This document shows, one piece after another, positions 16,517 through 25,626 of a DNA stretch of 64,000 nucleotides (position 1 is the stretch's first letter; the number at the start of each line of letters is the position of its first letter). The stretch comes from JANOYJ01 sp963792485 (GTDB lineage Bacteria; Pseudomonadota; Alphaproteobacteria; Rhizobiales; Rhizobiaceae), in assembly GCA_963792485.1 (NCBI GenBank), contig CAWBWL010000014.1, positions 62,001 through 126,000 of the forward strand. The letters run 5' to 3'. The notes beneath the pieces were generated by a model. That model saw only the letters and a program-made list of their open reading frames with translations. It was not told where the DNA came from and ran no database searches. The translations under genes were made by a program, and so were the position numbers.

Positions 16517-17929
16517 TCAAACAAAATCAAACGCCGACAACCCCGTCACCATCTCATCCAAGCCCAGCGGCTTGGTGATCGGCGGTGCGGCCCTTGTCAG
16601 GCAGCCGGAGCGCTCGCACAGGCGGCAGGCGGGGCCGATTTCGGTTTTGGCGGGCGCAAGCGACTGCGCATAGACGATCTCGTCCTTGAAGCCGATATCG
16701 CAGCCGAGCAGAATCGCCGTGCGGCGCGGGCGCTCGTGATAGGCGCCATGCGGACCTTCAAGGGTGCGGGCGATGGTCAGGAACTCCGCGCCATCCGGCA
16801 TCTCGACGCTCTCAACCAGAATCTGCTGCGGCTGTGTGAACGCCGTGTGGATCAGCAGCTTCGGACACGCCCCGCCAAAGCGCGATTGCGGGTAGCCGAG
16901 CGCACCGGCGCGGCGGAAGCGGTTGCCGGCGTGGTCGATCTCCAGCATGAAAAACGGCACGCCCGGCGCGCCCGTGCGGCTGAGCGTCGTCAGCCGGTTG
17001 GCGGCTTGTTCAAACGAGACCGAGAACCGCGAGCGCAGCACATCCAGATCATATTTCGTCCGCTGCGCCACGCTCAGGAACGCCTGGTAGGGCATCATCA
17101 TCGCATGCGCCGCGTAACGCGCCAGTTCGAACCGGGCGATGCGCCGGGATTCATCCGTCGATAATTTCAGCGCTTGGATTTCGCCCGCTATCGCCACCTG
17201 CATGCGCATCAGCACCGCTTCAAGCGCGATCTCGCGCGTCTGGTCATAAGGCGACAGGCGCTCGGAGATGAACAGGCGCTGCGAATGCCGGTCATAGCGC
17301 CGCCGCCAGTTCGGCATGACGGCGGCAGGCAGCACGCGCACCGAAATGCCATGCTGTGACCTCAGCCAGCCTTTCAGCGCGCCCGCCAAATCTTCACCGG
17401 GCTTGATGAGTTCCGCAAAGGCCTCCGCCTCGCCTTCCAGATTTTCGAAATAATTCGGCCGCGCGGCCATCACTTCCTGCACTTCATCAAGCGGCAGCCG
17501 CGCGCCGGTCAGCGCTGCGGGGCGGCCGTCCTTGGACATCAGCCCTGAAAGATCCGACAGCCGCGCCTGGCTTTCGCGATAGGCGCGGTAGAGTTTGACC
17601 ATGGCGCTCGCCGCGTTCGGCGCCGCCTCCGCCACCTCGATCAGTTCTTCCGGCCCCGGCAGTTCGGCGGCCAGCAGCGGATCGGCGAAAACCTCGCGCA
17701 GATCGGTGACCGCCCCGCCGCTTTCACCCTGCAGATCGACAGGGTCGATCTTGAAGGCGGAGGCAAGCTTGAGGATAAGTTGCACGGTCAGGGGCCGCTG
17801 GTTGCGCTCAATCAAATTGAGATAGCTAGGCGAGATGCCGATCACTTCCGCCATCGCCGTCTGCGTCAGCTCCCGCTCCTTGCGGATGCGCCGGATGCGC
17901 GGCCCGGCGAAGATTTTCTGGTCGGCCAT
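16517..17929 (-). CDS. XRE regulator of the RamB/ScfR (short-chain fatty acyl) family
   Basis: The 470-residue protein opens with an XRE helix-turn-helix (IRRIRKERELTQTAMAEVIGISPSYLNLIERN, quoted as two motifs: RKERELTQTAMAEV and GISPSYLNLIE). A central ImmA/IrrE-like region contains ARYAAHAMMMPY, lacking a full HExxH, and a C-terminal DUF2083-type part has four paired Cys (PACRLCERSGC). This architecture is that of RamB, which regulates acetate and glyoxylate genes, and of ScfR-like regulators. It is divergent from isocitrate lyase and shares a palindrome-rich gap with it. Control of aceA by acyl-CoA status is a reasonable inference. Confidence 0.85.
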   Translation of the reverse strand: MADQKIFAGPRIRRIRKERELTQTAMAEVIGISPSYLNLIERNQRPLTVQLILKLASAFKIDPVDLQGESGGAVTDLREVFADPLLAAELPGPEELIEVAEAAPNAASAMVKLYRAYRESQARLSDLSGLMSKDGRPAALTGARLPLDEVQEVMAARPNYFENLEGEAEAFAELIKPGEDLAGALKGWLRSQHGISVRVLPAAVMPNWRRRYDRHSQRLFISERLSPYDQTREIALEAVLMRMQVAIAGEIQALKLSTDESRRIARFELARYAAHAMMMPYQAFLSVAQRTKYDLDVLRSRFSVSFEQAANRLTTLSRTGAPGVPFFMLEIDHAGNRFRRAGALGYPQSRFGGACPKLLIHTAFTQPQQILVESVEMPDGAEFLTIARTLEGPHGAYHERPRRTAILLGCDIGFKDEIVYAQSLAPAKTEIGPACRLCERSGCLTRAAPPITKPLGLDEMVTGLSAFDFV

Positions 17930-17972
17930 GGTCTTCCTTTACAAAATTTTACAGACATTCAGTCGCATGAAA

Positions 17973-18012
17973 TTTGACAATTTTGACAAATTTACAATGT
18001 GATTTTGTCAAA
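17973..18012. promoter_or_regulatory. Operator cluster between the RamB-like regulator and isocitrate lyase
   Basis: TTTGACAA (17973-17980), TTTGACAAA (17982-17990) and the inverted copy TTTGTCAAA (18004-18012) lie in the divergent gap. The last two form a perfect nine-base inverted repeat with a 13-base spacer. They overlap the expected promoter area of both genes. Binding by the neighbouring regulator is inferred from position. Confidence 0.6.
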
Positions 18013-18133
18013 TGCAATACAGGTTTACCTCAAAACTGGTCAGATAAATGTGATTTCTCTCTGGATATCTCGCGCTGCAATGTAACAAAAGTCATGAACT
18101 GCCTCACTTTCGTATTCCTGCATGGAGCTAAAT

Positions 18134-19431
18134 ATGACCGATTTTTACAACCTCGTCCCCTCCGCCCCCGAAGGCCGCTTTGACGGCATTGAGCGGCCCT
18201 ATTCGCCCGCCGATGTCAAAAAGCTGCGCGGCTCGGTGCAGGTGCGCCAGACCCTTGCCGAAATGGGCGCGAACCGTTTGTGGAAGCTCATTCACGAGGA
18301 GGATTTCGTCAACGCGCTCGGCGCCCTGTCGGGTAATCAGGCCATGCAGATGGTCCGCGCTGGCCTCAAGGCGATTTACCTGTCCGGCTGGCAGGTCGCA
18401 GCGGACGCCAACACCGCGTCCGCCATGTATCCCGACCAGTCGCTCTACCCCGCCAACGCCGCACCGGAACTGTGCAAGCGCATCAACAAGACCCTGCAGC
18501 GCGCCGACCAGATCGAAACCTCGGAAGGCCAAGGCCTGTCGGTTGACACCTGGTTCGCGCCGATTGTCGCTGACGCGGAAGCCGGTTTTGGCGGGCCGCT
18601 CAACGCTTTTGAAATCATGAAGGCATTTATCGAGGCGGGCGCTGCGGGCGTGCATTTCGAAGACCAGCTCGCATCGGAAAAGAAGTGCGGCCATCTTGGC
18701 GGCAAGGTTCTGATCCCGACGGCTGCGCATATCCGCAATCTCAACGCCGCGCGCCTCGCCGCCGACGTCATGGGCGTGCCGACGCTGATCGTCGCCCGCA
18801 CCGATGCCGAAGCCGCAAAACTTCTGACTTCCGATATTGACGAGCGCGACATGCGCGTTCGTCGATCAAGCGCGCCGGGCCGCACGGTCGAGGGGTTCTA
18901 TCAGGTGAAGAACGGCATCGAACCCTGCATCGCCCGCGCCATCGCCTATGCGCCGCATTGCCGACATGATCTGGATGGAGACCGGCAAGCCGGATCTGGC
19001 CCAGGCAGGCGCAAATTTGCCGAAGCCGTGCACGAAGGCCCATCCCGGCAAGATGCTCGCTTACAATTGCTCGCCGTCGTTCAACTGGAAAAAGAATCTG
19101 GACGATGCGACCATCGCCAAATTCCAGCGCGAGCTGGGCGCCATGGGCTACAAATTCCAGTTCATCACGCTGGCCGGCTTCCACCAGCTGAACTTCGGCA
19201 TGTTCGAACTCGCCCGCGGCTACAAGGACCGGCAGATGGCCGCCTATTCCGAGCTGCAGGAGGCCGAGTTCGCATGCCGAGGCCAATGGCTACACCGCCA
19301 CCAAACACCAGCGCGAGGTCGGCACCGGCTATTTCGACGCCGTGTCGATGGCGATCTCCGGCGGCAAATCGTCAACCACTGCCATGCATGAGAGCACCGA
19401 GCACGAGCAATTCAGGCCGGCGGCGGAATGA
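18134..19431 (+). pseudogene. aceA: Isocitrate lyase, several frameshifts in the second half
   Basis: The start MTDFYNLVPSAPEGRFDGI follows GGAG and is intact for about 240 codons, including the catalytic KKCGH (residues 183-187) and VARTDAEAA. From 18857 on, the homologous sequence hops between frames: FVDQA, then GRTVEGFYQVKNG, then ADMIWMETGKPDL, then KFAEAVHE, then HPGKMLAYNCSPSFNWKKNL, and finally ANGYTATKHQREVG to the TGA at 19431. Six small insertions (1, 2, 1, 2, 1 and 1 bases) would explain this. The enzyme splits isocitrate to glyoxylate and succinate for growth on C2 compounds and fatty acids. As written it cannot make a full enzyme; a sequence error is possible. Confidence 0.85.
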
Positions 19432-19570
19432 AGGAGGAATGTAGTGAAGTGATGAATCCCGGAATTGCAGTGCCGAAGTCAAGTGACCATGAAATGAATC
19501 TATGCTACTAACATCACACATCTAACTTTCGACATCGAGTCACCATCGCCTTCAACCCAGGAGCCCCACC

Positions 19571-19834
19571 ATGACCACCAAGCCCCCCGTCAAGCAGCGC
19601 GCCGAGGAGCAATCCTCCGCCATGACCGCCGATCAGCAATCCGCCATCCGCATGCTTGCCAATGATCTTCACCGGCTCAACCAGTCCGTCATGCGCGCTG
19701 TCGAGGCGGGCGTTTCGGTCGAGCTCGTCCGCTCGCTGCGCCACCATGGCGGTGACGGCAACTGGGGCGACCTTTTGATCCCGGTTATCGTCACGGGTCA
19801 GAAAATGCCGAAGTTTGCGGAAGCTGCGGAATAG
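19571..19834 (+). CDS. Conserved small hypothetical protein
   Basis: The 87-residue protein has no signal or membrane segment. Its centre, MLANDLHRLNQSVMRAVEAGVSVELVRS, is helical, and SLRHHGGDGNWGDLLIPVI is a distinctive conserved-looking block. AGGAG precedes the ATG. I remember similar short proteins with RHHGGxGNWGD in other alphaproteobacteria, but no function. It lies 140 bases after aceA in the same direction; co-transcription is possible but unproven. Confidence 0.7.
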   Translation: MTTKPPVKQRAEEQSSAMTADQQSAIRMLANDLHRLNQSVMRAVEAGVSVELVRSLRHHGGDGNWGDLLIPVIVTGQKMPKFAEAAE

Positions 19835-19895
19835 AGACTGGTCCGTCCCGCCGCTGTGGGTCTATGATCATCCTCTTTGCTAAGGAGGCCGCACG

Positions 19896-20927
19896 ATGGA
19901 ATACCGCAAACTTGGACCAAGCGGAACAATAGTCACCGTCTACGCGCTCGGTACCATGACATTCGGCGCTGAGGCCACCGAGGCGGAATCGTTTCAGCTG
20001 ATGGATGACTATGTCGCGGCGGGCGGCAATTTCATTGACACGGCCGATGTCTACAGCGCCGGGGTCTCCGAGGAGATCATCGGCCGCTGGCTGAAGGCCC
20101 ACAAGAGCCAGGCGCGTGATTTGGTGATCGCCACCAAAGGCCGCTTTCCAATGGGCAAGGGGCCAAACGATCATGGCCTGTCGCGCCGCCATCTTGGCCG
20201 GGCGCTGGAAGACAGTCTGCGCCGTCTCGGCGTTGAGCAGATCGACCTTTACCAGATGCACGGCTTTGACGCGCTCACCCCGCTCGAAGAGACGATGCGG
20301 TTTCTCGATGACAGCGTGCGCAATGGCAAGATTGCCTATTACGGCTTTTCGAACTTCCTTGGCTGGCAGCTGACAAAGGCGGTCTGGATTGCCAGGACGA
20401 ACAATTATGCCGCGCCGGTGACCTTGCAGCCGCAGTACAATCTGCTGGTCCGTGACATTGAGCACGAAATCGTCCCCGCCTGCCTTGATACCGGCATGGG
20501 CCTACTGCCCTGGTCGCCGCTCGCGGGCGGCTGGCTGTCGGGCAAATACCAGCGCGACGTAACGCCTGCGGGCGCAACGCGGCTCGGCGAGAATCCCAAC
20601 CGCGGCATGGAAGCGTTCGGCCCGCGCAATGCGCAGAAGCGGACTTGGCAGGTTATTGATGCGGTCAGTGCTGTCGCAAAGACGCGCGGCGTTAGTATGG
20701 CACAAGTCGCACTCGCCTGGCTTGCGGCACAGCCTGCCGTAACGTCCGTGCTTCTGGGCGCGCGCAAACGTGATCAGCTCGCCGACAATCTCGCCGCCAC
20801 CGGTCTGAAACTCACGGCTGACGAAATGGCGCAGCTGAGCGAAGTCTCAAAGCCGGAAATGGCCGACTACCCCTATGGCGCTGGCGGCATTGCGCAGCGG
20901 AACCGCAAGATTGCAGGCGGGCGGTGA
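19896..20927 (+). CDS. Aldo/keto reductase
   Basis: The 343-residue cytosolic protein is an AKR TIM barrel. The catalytic tetrad can be placed: Asp in FIDTADVYSAGVSEE, Tyr in the same segment, Lys in LVIATKGRF and His in YQMHGFD. NADPH-binding residues lie near SVLLGARKRDQLADNL. It resembles the YajO/Tas-like AKR group that reduces aldehydes and ketones; the substrate is unknown. AAGGAGG precedes the ATG. It stands alone. Confidence 0.9.
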   Translation: MEYRKLGPSGTIVTVYALGTMTFGAEATEAESFQLMDDYVAAGGNFIDTADVYSAGVSEEIIGRWLKAHKSQARDLVIATKGRFPMGKGPNDHGLSRRHLGRALEDSLRRLGVEQIDLYQMHGFDALTPLEETMRFLDDSVRNGKIAYYGFSNFLGWQLTKAVWIARTNNYAAPVTLQPQYNLLVRDIEHEIVPACLDTGMGLLPWSPLAGGWLSGKYQRDVTPAGATRLGENPNRGMEAFGPRNAQKRTWQVIDAVSAVAKTRGVSMAQVALAWLAAQPAVTSVLLGARKRDQLADNLAATGLKLTADEMAQLSEVSKPEMADYPYGAGGIAQRNRKIAGGR

Positions 20928-20950
20928 GCGCGCAGCGCCAACCGCCAATG

Positions 20951-21280
20951 TCACTTTGACTGTGGCCAGTCCGCAATCTCGTCGTATTCGCCAAGCGGCG
21001 TCACGCGCAGTTTGAAGCTCTCAAGCTTGGCTTTGACCGCGTCACCATCAATGCGCGGCAAGCTGTCAAGTTCGACGCCCTCCCATCCAACGAGCATGAG
21101 AAAGCTCCGCTCGAAATCATCCCCCGCGTGCAGGTTCCGGCGCTGGGTAAGCGAGACGCTTGTCACGACACCTGCGCGCGTCGGGTCCTTGCGCACGGCT
21201 GGCATGTATTCACCACGCATGAAGGCGGCAAAGGCTTCCGGGTCTTTGCTTTTCGGCAGTTCCAGTTCAAGCACGACCAT
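20951..21280 (-). CDS. Hypothetical protein, possibly a ferredoxin-like alpha/beta barrel monomer
   Basis: The 109-residue protein starts MVVLELELPKSKDPEAFAAFM and includes SFLMLVGWEGVEL, with no signal or membrane part. The opening strand-helix pattern with EAFAAFMRGEYMPAV recalls dimeric alpha/beta barrel proteins such as EthD/NIPSNAP types, but the match is weak. AAAGGAA lies upstream of the ATG. It is convergent with the aldo/keto reductase and close behind no other gene. Confidence 0.6.
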   Translation of the reverse strand: MVVLELELPKSKDPEAFAAFMRGEYMPAVRKDPTRAGVVTSVSLTQRRNLHAGDDFERSFLMLVGWEGVELDSLPRIDGDAVKAKLESFKLRVTPLGEYDEIADWPQSK

Positions 21281-21397
21281 TTCGCGTTCCTTTCACGGTT
21301 TAGAGACATCGTGCAGGGAAGGCGGCGGCGCCCCATTATTGCGTCGCCCGTGCAGTTGCAAGCTTAGCATAGACTGGCCCGCTGGAAAAGATGCGTG

Positions 21398-22600
21398 CTA
21401 CTCCGCCGCTTGTCCCGCCGGTTTCGAATTTGGCAGAACCAGCCGCGCAAGAGTAAACGCGCAGATCGCGCAAAGCATGATCGCCGTGACCATCGGCAGC
21501 GCCGTTCCGTCAAAAAACGGACTGGCGAGCGCGATCATCAGGCTGCCCGCGAGCATTTGCAGAGTGCCTCCGAGCGAAGACGCCAGGCCCGCAATGTCGC
21601 CATGCGGGTCGAGCGCCATGACCATGACCGGCGGGATGACAAGACCAAGGCAGGCATTGCCGCACAGCAGCAGGCCGACTACGACCGGCAGAGTTCCAAA
21701 TCCCGCAAGTGTGAGCGCAAACAACAGGACGGTGAACACAACAAAGCTGGCCGTCGCGACTGCCACCACCCGCGCCATGCCGAACCGCTCGCCAAGGCCA
21801 GCGGCTATTTGCGAGGCGCCGAAGAAGCCGATGGCGTTGATGGCAAAGGCAATGCTAAAGCCCGTCGGCGTCAGCCCATATTGTTTGGTGTAGACGAAGG
21901 AGGCACTGGCGATAAAGACGAAAAAGCTCGCCATGCCAAAGCCGCCAATAAAGGTGAGGCCCATAAAGTAGGGGTCCAACAGCAAGGTTTTCGACCCGGA
22001 GAGCAGCGTGCGCAGTTCAATGGGAACGCGCTCTTCCGCTTTCAGCGTTTCCGGTTGGAGAAACGCCGTGAGGAGAAGGCTCGCCGCGCCCGCCGCCATC
22101 AGCAGCACGAAGATCGCGCGCCAGTCCCAGACCTTGATGAGTCCGCTCCCCGCCAGCGGCGCCAGCATGGGCGATACGCTGATGACCAGCATGACCAGCG
22201 CCATCAGCCGCGTCGCCTCAGTTCCGGTATGCATGTCGCGTATGATCGCGCGCGGGATCACCATCACAACCGCCGCACCCACGCCCTGCACGAAACGCGC
22301 GGCCGTCAGCCAGCCAATGCTGGGCGCGAAGGCGCAGGCGAGCGAGCCGATGATGAATATCACCAGCCCTACATAAAGAGGCGGCTTGCGCCCATACCAA
22401 TCCGCTGCAGGGCCATAGACCAGCTGCGAGACGCCGAATGCGATGAAGAAGGCCGTCAGCGTCACCTGCACGGAGGATATGCTTGCGTTAAGGTCCGTGG
22501 CGACCGCTGGAAGCGCCGGCAGATACATGTCGATGGCAAACGGTCCCACGCAGGACAAAAGGCCAAGAATGACGGCGGAGCGCACAAAGCTCGTTGGCAT
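21398..22600 (-). CDS. Bcr/CflA-family drug efflux MFS transporter
   Basis: The 400-residue protein has 12 membrane segments. The start ILGLLSCVGPFAIDMYLPALP is the Bcr/CflA hallmark, with Asp-Met-Tyr in helix 1; motif A follows as YGPAADWYGRKPP and helix 4/5 carries RFVQGVGAAVVMVIPRAIIRD. Proteins of this group export bicyclomycin, sulfonamides, chloramphenicol or dipeptides by proton exchange. The actual substrate is not evident. It seems to be transcribed alone. Confidence 0.9.
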   Translation of the reverse strand: MPTSFVRSAVILGLLSCVGPFAIDMYLPALPAVATDLNASISSVQVTLTAFFIAFGVSQLVYGPAADWYGRKPPLYVGLVIFIIGSLACAFAPSIGWLTAARFVQGVGAAVVMVIPRAIIRDMHTGTEATRLMALVMLVISVSPMLAPLAGSGLIKVWDWRAIFVLLMAAGAASLLLTAFLQPETLKAEERVPIELRTLLSGSKTLLLDPYFMGLTFIGGFGMASFFVFIASASFVYTKQYGLTPTGFSIAFAINAIGFFGASQIAAGLGERFGMARVVAVATASFVVFTVLLFALTLAGFGTLPVVVGLLLCGNACLGLVIPPVMVMALDPHGDIAGLASSLGGTLQMLAGSLMIALASPFFDGTALPMVTAIMLCAICAFTLARLVLPNSKPAGQAAE

Positions 22601-22718
22601 GGCAGGATTCCGGCAGGTTGGCGCTGAAAGTCACGCTGCGCCGCGTCGTCTTCTGCGGGGCAGCTCTGCCGGTAAACCTAACTCACGCGATTACGGTTCC
22701 GCAAGCGCCTTGCCAGCT

Positions 22719-23231
22719 TCAAACCAAAAGCGCGCGCTCCATCAGCACTGCCGGAAAGGCAACGCTGCCGCCGAGCATGACATTGACCTCATCAACCTTG
22801 GCGAAGCCGTGGCGGGCGTAAAACGATTCAGCGGGAAGGCTGGAGAAACACTGCAGGCGGGCAAGGCCTTGGACTCTCGCCTCGCGGACGCAGTGCTCGA
22901 GTATGGTGCCGCCTACGCCTTTGCCCATGAAATCCGGATAGGTGGCGAAATGGCGAATATGGCCCGCGCCACCGTCAGAGGTATCGCGCCATGGCGCGCC
23001 GGCGCTCCAGCCGCCGCAGCCCGCCAGCTGTTTGTCTAAATTGGCAACGAAATAGTGGCCGGAAGCCAGAAGCCGCGGATCAATGCGCAGCATTTGCGGC
23101 ATCGCTTCGCTGAGCACGTCTTCATCATACCAGCCCGGATAGACCGCCGCGTAACATTCGGCGATCAGGCTCTCGAGTTCAGGCTTGTCGGCCTCGCCAG
23201 CCGGGCGGATTTCCAACGAATGCTGCGCCAT
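22719..23231 (-). CDS. GNAT-family N-acetyltransferase
   Basis: The 170-residue protein from ATG 23231 (MAQHSLEIRPAGEADKPELE) is a single GNAT domain. The acetyl-CoA loop is seen in FMGKGVGGTILEHCVRE, and the C-terminal SFYARHGFAKV is typical. GNAT enzymes move acetyl groups from acetyl-CoA to amines; the substrate is unknown. The frame is open another 27 codons upstream, but these lack similarity and ribosome site. Confidence 0.85.
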   Translation of the reverse strand: MAQHSLEIRPAGEADKPELESLIAECYAAVYPGWYDEDVLSEAMPQMLRIDPRLLASGHYFVANLDKQLAGCGGWSAGAPWRDTSDGGAGHIRHFATYPDFMGKGVGGTILEHCVREARVQGLARLQCFSSLPAESFYARHGFAKVDEVNVMLGGSVAFPAVLMERALLV

Positions 23232-23366
23232 CACACACCTTCCACACAAACTCCCACGCCGCGCATTGTCCTCCCTATTTGCTAGAAATCGGTAAAGTTT
23301 GAACTGAGGCAATTGGATCGGTCAACAGCCCTTCGCAGTTTTGTTCCGCTCCGCTAAAACCGGGCG

Positions 23367-23972
23367 ATGTCCAAGCAAATCGCAGGTCCGGAAATCGAGC
23401 GTCTCATCCAGCTGCTGGCCAAAGTTCCAGGGCTCGGGCCGCGCTCGGCTCGGCGCGCGGCGCTGGCGCTGATCAAGAAGAAGGACCAGCTGATGGGCCC
23501 GCTCGCCCAAGCGATGCATGAGGCGCATGAGAAGGTGCGCATCTGCACCGTCTGCGGCAATGCCGACACCTATCAACCCTGCACGATCTGCTCCGATCCG
23601 CGCCGCGACAACTCGATCTTGATCGTGGTCGAAGATGTCGCCGATCTGTGGGCGCTGGAGCGGGCGAGCCTGATCAATGCGCGCTATCACGTGCTCGGCG
23701 GCCGCCTCTCGCCGCTTGACGGCATCGGACCGGACGATCTCAACATTGGCGCGCTGGTGAACCGGGTGGCCAAGGGCGCGACAAAGGAAGTCATCATCGC
23801 CGTCAACGCCACGGTGGAGGGGCAGACCACCGCGCACTACATCACCGACCAGCTGGCCGGGTTCGACGTGAAAGTCACACGCCTTGCGCATGGCGTTCCG
23901 GTTGGCGGCGAACTGGATTATCTGGACGATGGCACACTGAGCGCGGCGCTGCGCTCGAGAACGGTTTTGTGA
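23367..23972 (+). CDS. recR: Recombination protein RecR
   Basis: The 201-residue protein has the RecR order: helix-hairpin-helix LIQLLAKVPGLGPRSARRAAL, a Cys4 zinc finger CTVCGNADTYQPCTICSD, and a Toprim domain (ILIVVEDVADLWALERA ... LGGRLSPLDGIGPDDLNI). The family acts with RecO and RecF to load RecA at gapped DNA. The length is normal. In many bacteria recR follows dnaX and an ybaB-like gene; here it follows a divergent GNAT gene. Confidence 0.96.
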   Translation: MSKQIAGPEIERLIQLLAKVPGLGPRSARRAALALIKKKDQLMGPLAQAMHEAHEKVRICTVCGNADTYQPCTICSDPRRDNSILIVVEDVADLWALERASLINARYHVLGGRLSPLDGIGPDDLNIGALVNRVAKGATKEVIIAVNATVEGQTTAHYITDQLAGFDVKVTRLAHGVPVGGELDYLDDGTLSAALRSRTVL

Positions 23973-23975
23973 GGC

Positions 23976-25218
23976 ATGATGCTGCGCTTTATCTGCCACT
24001 TTTCTTCTCGGCTTTCTCTCGGTCGGCCCGGCGATCCGCCGGCGAACAAAGATGCCATCAATGCGCAGTTCCGAACCTGGCTTAAATTCTAAGCTGTGGC
24101 CGCAGGCTGAGGGCGAGGGCATTTCGCGCGGAACCTTCGACGCTGCCCTTGGGCGCGTTTCGGTAAATCTCGATCTGCCCGACCTGGTCCTGCCCGGCCA
24201 GAAACCCAAGCCGCCGAAAAACCAGTCCCAGGCGGAGTTCTCCTCCCCCGCCAACTACTTCAACGAAAAATCCATCAACGCCCTCGTCTCCGGCGGACAG
24301 GCGCGAGCCAAGCAGCATACCAAGGCGCTTGCCGCCATTGAGAAGAAATACGGTGTCCCGCGCCAATATCTGCTTGCCATCTGGGGGCGGGAGTCCGGCT
24401 ATGGCACGGTGAAAATACCCTATGACGCCTTCGACGTTCTGGCGACCAAAGCCTTCATGTCGGCGCGCAAGGACTTTTTTCAGGTTGAGCTTCTGGCCGC
24501 GCTGCAAATCCTCGAAAAAGGCTACATGGACCGCGACGGCATGAAGACCTCATGGGCCGGCGCGCTCGGCCAGCCGCAGTTCATGCCAAGCTCATATCTC
24601 AAATACGCGGTGGATTTCGATGGCGACGGCAAGCGCGACATCTGGAATTCGGCGCCCGACACGCTGGCGTCCATCGCCAATTATCTGGTTCAGTATGGAT
24701 GGGTCAAGGGCCGCGGTTGGGGCGTGGAGATCGCCTTGCCGGATCCAAACTTGTGCGTGCTGGAAGGTCCGGACAAGGGCCGCAAAGGCGCAGAATGGGT
24801 GGGTCTGGGCCTCGCGCGCAAGGACGGCAAGCCGCTCAACGAAAAAGAGGCAAAGGCTGAAGGACTGCTGGTGCTTCCAGCCGGTGCCTCAGGTCCGGCA
24901 TTCCTGGCCACGCCGAATTTCTATGTGATCAAGACCTACAATATCAGCGATCTCTACACGATCTTCATCGGCCACCTCGCCGACCGCATTGCCGGAGGTA
25001 GCGCCGGCTTTTCAACGCCATGGCCGCCAGTCGACAAAATGCTGCGCTCGGATATCGGCAAGATGCAAATCGCCTTGCAGAAGAAGGGCTATGATGTCGG
25101 CAAGGCCGACGGCCTGCCTGGGTTCAAGACAAGGCGCTCCATCGGCGACTGGCAGCTGAAAAACGGCGTGTCAGCGAGCTGCTATCCTGGCAATGACCTT
25201 GCCGGAAAGATCAAATAG
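23976..25218 (+). CDS. Lytic murein transglycosylase (MltB family), frameshift near the start
   Basis: The main frame (from about 24088) shows the MltB-type domain: LAAIEKKYGVPRQYLLAIWGRESGYG with the catalytic Glu, TSWAGALGQPQFMPSSYL, and a C-terminal peptidoglycan-binding domain (MQIALQKKGYDVGKADGLPG). The signal peptide and first residues lie in another frame: MMLRFICHFSS at 23976 and ANKDAINAQFRTWLK just before 24088. One extra base in CTTAAATTC (24081-24089) breaks the gene there, and the signal peptide itself may hold further indels. It cleaves peptidoglycan glycan strands in the periplasm. The open frame alone would start at ATG 24052. Confidence 0.85.
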
Positions 25219-25259
25219 TCAGAGATCCTTTGATAATTCTACCCTGCTGGCCATCTGAT

Positions 25260-25324
25260 GCGATTTTCTGCGCTTCCGGTGCTCACGAACTTCAGTTCGC
25301 TCCTCTCCGGTTCTCGAAAATCGC
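25260..25324. repeat. REP-like cruciform between mltB and a small opposite gene
   Basis: GCGATTTTC (25260-25268) and GAAAATCGC (25316-25324) are perfect inverted arms. Inside, CGAACT-TC-AGTTCG forms another hairpin and CTTCCGG/CCGG pair around it. The segment GTGCTCACGAACTTCAGTTC resembles a repeat I know from many bacterial genomes. It lies between converging genes and may end transcription from both sides. Confidence 0.6.
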
Positions 25325-25362
25325 ACCAGCTGACTCAGCAGGGCGAATTCTCAAACGGTCTC

Positions 25363-25512
25363 TCAGCGGTATTTGTGCTGAAAATCCTCGCCGGCCAAAG
25401 CGGCAGCCTCGAAATCGCGGCGGGAAAATTTTGCGCCTCCGGTCATGGCATGGCCAAGGAAGAAGGCGGAAATGATCTGGCTGATGAAGGATGTAGTCGG
25501 ACGGGTGGACAC
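25363..25512 (-). CDS. Small hypothetical protein (49 residues)
   Basis: On the minus strand a GTG at 25512 follows AAGGAG with a seven-base spacer. The frame runs 49 codons to a TGA and begins with TRPTTSFISQIISAFFLGH, then MTGGAKFSRRDFEAA and ends with FQHKYR. The amphipathic N-terminal half could sit on a membrane. A cruciform that could act as terminator lies 40 bases after the stop. The frame is the only reading that makes sense in this gap. The function is unknown. Confidence 0.6.
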   Translation of the reverse strand: MSTRPTTSFISQIISAFFLGHAMTGGAKFSRRDFEAAALAGEDFQHKYR

Positions 25513-25626
25513 GAGAAGGCTCCTTGAGTTGGGCCTTCCCTAGACGTTTACGTCAATGTGAGCCAGCTGCAGCCAAGCAGGGGAGGTATGCGTGAAAGGA
25601 GGGACGGGTTAACGGGCGTTAAGCCG

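Noticed and set aside
18857..19290. Programmed frameshifting in aceA
   Set aside because: Six separate shifts without slippery heptamers or a shared stimulatory structure are not compatible with recoding.
21395..22627. 410-codon plus-strand frame opposite the Bcr/CflA transporter
   Set aside because: Extremely rich in Arg, His and Gln with no hydrophobic core; it is the shadow of a 12-helix transporter.
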